8,239 bases of DNA, taken from Candidatus Faecivivens stercorigallinarum (GTDB lineage Bacteria > Bacillota > Clostridia > Oscillospirales > Ruminococcaceae). The notes under the pieces were generated by a model. That model saw only the letters and a program-made list of their open reading frames with translations, was not told the DNA's origin and made no database searches. The stretch is from positions 1 to 8,239 of the forward strand of contig DVLN01000069.1 of NCBI GenBank assembly GCA_018715465.1, read 5' to 3'. This document shows, one piece after another, positions 6,907 through 8,239 of the stretch (within the stretch, counting starts at the first letter, position 1; every line of letters starts with the position of its first letter). The position numbers and the translations under genes are program-made.

Positions 6907-6948
6907 AAAAACCGGGAAATGTGCCGCAAATGGGCAGGCATTTCCCGG
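6907..6948 (-). terminator. Riboswitch expression-platform terminator before thiW
   Basis: On the minus strand CCGGGAAATG (complement of 6939-6948) pairs perfectly over 10 bp with CATTTCCCGG (complement of 6912-6921). An inner TGCC/GGCA stem lies across a two-base bulge, and a run of five T follows (complement of 6907-6911). It lies between the TPP aptamer and thiW, so ligand-bound aptamer should allow this hairpin to form and stop transcription. In the unbound state the aptamer's 3' strand (AUUUUCU) could pair with the terminator's 5' arm (GGGAAAU), partly through G-U pairs; that antiterminator is inference. Confidence 0.88.
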
Positions 6949-6988
6949 AAAGAATCCAAAAGGAGCAAATGTCCCTGTTATTCTGCTA

Positions 6989-7080
6989 GAAAATCCCTAC
7001 GTTGGCATTACCCAAATCAGGTTTCGGGTCGGAACGGCACTGCGTTCCCTCTCAGCCTCCGTGCGGAAGCTCCCCGTCTC
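6989..7080 (-). ncRNA. TPP riboswitch (THI element) controlling thiW
   Basis: The minus strand carries the hallmarks of the thiamine pyrophosphate aptamer in order: GAGAC-GGGGAGC opening, a P3 hairpin (CUUCCG/CGGAGG), the invariant CUGAGA (complement of 7050-7055), an extra hairpin (GGAACG with CGUUCC, complement of 7031-7048), then ACCUGAU, UUGG-GUAAUG-CCAA (P5) and CGUAGGGA. P1 is closed by GAGA with UUUC. The layout matches the E. coli thiM aptamer position by position at both ends. TPP binding is expected to repress thiW through the downstream terminator at 6907-6948. Confidence 0.95.
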
Positions 7081-7103
7081 ATTTCCTGTTTTTTGTTTAG
7101 CTT

Positions 7104-7132
7104 ATTATAGCACTTTTCAATCGGTTTTGCAA
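7104..7132 (-). promoter_or_regulatory. Sigma-A promoter for thiW
   Basis: On the minus strand TTGCAA (complement of 7127-7132) and a perfect TATAAT (complement of 7104-7109) are 17 bases apart. Transcription would start near 7097, about 17 bases before the TPP aptamer. The -35 box begins just two bases from the stop codon of the AEC gene (7134-7136), so thiW can be transcribed on its own. Confidence 0.78.
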
Positions 7133-7133
7133 A

Positions 7134-8117
7134 TCAGATCGCAATTAATCCCATCGTTTGCAGCACAAAAATCCATCCAAACACCGACAGCATCGAAAAA
7201 ATACTGGTCATGACCACCAGTTGTCCGGCAAGTTCAGGGTCATGTTTGTAGGCTGCCGCCATTGTATAGGAATTAACGGCGGTAGGAGAGGCAAAGACGA
7301 TCATTAAAGAAAGCAGGTTTGCATCTCTGAATCCAAGTGCTGCCGCAATTGGGACCATGATCAGCGGTGCAATGACGATTTTTCCGAGTACGCCCAGTGT
7401 CAGTGCGCCCGCATTTTTCCCGAGGGAATCAAAATGGAACGTTCCTCCCAGTACAACCAGGGCGAGCGGGGTTGCGATTGACGCCATATTGGACAGCCCG
7501 GTGTATACCGGCTGTGGAAAGACGATGCCGGAAAATTTGAAGATAAAAGCGAGTATTGCACCCCAGATCAGTGGATTTTTTGCAATGCCTTTCAGGACGG
7601 AAGAAAAACCATTTCTACTATTCGTAAAATATTCAAGTGTGAATACAGCAAGTATATTAAATAGTGGAACAACAATTGCTGCCAGCACCGACGCCACTGC
7701 CGCCCGTTCGCTGCCGTAGACGTTTGCAACTACCTGATAACCAAAGATGACAAAGTTGGAACGGAAGATCGACTGAATCAAAACCGCCTGCCGGCTTGCG
7801 GCGGTGACTGGCGTCCCGTCCCGTTGGGTTGAGCCGCTGCGCACAATCAGTGGAATGAGCAAAAAGGCTGCCAGAAAGATTGCAAGTGTGCCAAGTACGC
7901 CAAACAAAAAGACTCCCGGCTGGATTGCACTTTTCAGATCGGAATTATAGACGTTCATAAAAATCATCAGCGGCAGAAAGGTTTTAAAGCAGAAGGTGTT
8001 GCACCTCCGGCAAAAGTCTTCGCTGGCCAGCCGTGCGACCCGAAAGATGTAGCCGGCTGCCATGCACAGGATCAGCGGCAGGACAGCATTGATGCTGATA
8101 TAAAAATTCTGGTACAC
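7134..8117 (-). CDS. AEC-family (auxin efflux carrier-like) permease
   Basis: A 327-residue integral membrane protein of the Mem_trans/AEC family, whose bacterial members move small organic acids such as malate or malonate, or other metabolites; the substrate cannot be read from the sequence. Hydrophobic segments occur throughout, about ten, the first at residues 11-25 (AVLPLILCMAAGYIF) followed by CRRCNTFCFKTFLPLMIFMN. The late segment ASPTAVNSYTMAAAY is typical of the family's last third. Full family length. The start is GTG (complement of 8115-8117), with AGAGGA (complement of 8123-8128) 5 bases upstream; an ATG at 8117-8119 overlaps it in another frame. I see no terminator hairpin between its stop and the thiW promoter, so transcripts may run into the thiW riboswitch. 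It shares orientation with thiW, which makes a thiamine-related substrate conceivable, but only as a guess. Confidence 0.87.
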   Translation of the reverse strand: MYQNFYISINAVLPLILCMAAGYIFRVARLASEDFCRRCNTFCFKTFLPLMIFMNVYNSDLKSAIQPGVFLFGVLGTLAIFLAAFLLIPLIVRSGSTQRDGTPVTAASRQAVLIQSIFRSNFVIFGYQVVANVYGSERAAVASVLAAIVVPLFNILAVFTLEYFTNSRNGFSSVLKGIAKNPLIWGAILAFIFKFSGIVFPQPVYTGLSNMASIATPLALVVLGGTFHFDSLGKNAGALTLGVLGKIVIAPLIMVPIAAALGFRDANLLSLMIVFASPTAVNSYTMAAAYKHDPELAGQLVVMTSIFSMLSVFGWIFVLQTMGLIAI

Positions 8118-8154
8118 ATGAGTCCTCTCCCTTCACAGATAACACACTTTTATT

Positions 8155-8163
8155 ATTATATCA
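8155..8163 (-). promoter_or_regulatory. Extended -10 promoter for the AEC permease gene
   Basis: On the minus strand TGATATAAT combines a perfect TATAAT (complement of 8155-8160) with the TGn extension. The -35 region 17 bases upstream is poor (TTTTCT), as expected for an extended -10 promoter. Transcription would start near 8148, about 30 bases before the GTG. Bases 8164-8239 show no gene that I can support. Confidence 0.65.
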
Positions 8164-8239
8164 GAATAAAGCACGAAAGAAAAGACTTTGACGTATCTGG
8201 CCGAAGGGATGTGAAAAAGTGCGAAAAAACTTTACCGGA

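Noticed and set aside
8115..8119. ATG at the beginning of the AEC gene as the start codon
   Set aside because: That ATG is out of frame. The in-frame start overlapping it is GTG.
8164..8239. Possible plus-strand promoter with TTGACG at 8188-8193
   Set aside because: No acceptable -10 element lies at the right distance before the window ends.

Overview
The window looks like a chromosomal segment of a Gram-positive anaerobe of the class Clostridia, probably an Oscillospiraceae/Ruminococcaceae-type gut bacterium. This rests on strong AGGAGG-type ribosome binding sites, near-consensus sigma-A promoters with 17-base spacers, a TPP riboswitch ending in an intrinsic terminator, a lone ECF-type thiamine S component (ThiW), a fused single-chain PurL, and two HPr-fold proteins lacking the catalytic histidine. 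The taxonomic placement is inference. Base composition looks balanced, and I see no transposase, phage gene, CRISPR array, tRNA or rRNA.

Left part (1-1102): two small paralogous HPr-like genes lie in tandem on the minus strand (510-740, then 118-357). A clear promoter for the upstream one (TTGACT-17-TATACT) stands back to back with an equally clear plus-strand promoter (TTGCCA-17-TATAAT). The latter starts a leader of about 175 bases, with possible secondary structure, in front of mtaB.

Centre (1103-6350): mtaB, with a TTG start, encodes the tRNA t6A37 methylthiotransferase. A hairpin terminator and a second small palindrome separate it from purL, a full-length fused FGAM synthase of de novo purine synthesis. 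purL ends at a perfect 13-bp stem that can terminate transcription from both sides.

Right part (6358-8239): two minus-strand membrane-protein genes converge on purL. The first transcribed encodes an AEC-family permease with its own extended -10 promoter. Next comes thiW, with its own promoter abutting the AEC stop codon, a complete TPP riboswitch, an intrinsic terminator as expression platform, and a good ribosome binding site. Thiamine sufficiency should therefore switch off thiW, including any readthrough from the AEC gene.

Most of the window is housekeeping. I did not find a convincing new multi-gene system. The best candidates for a second look are the tandem His-less HPr paralogues with their back-to-back promoter region, the leaders of mtaB and purL, and the pairing of an AEC permease with riboswitch-controlled thiW.
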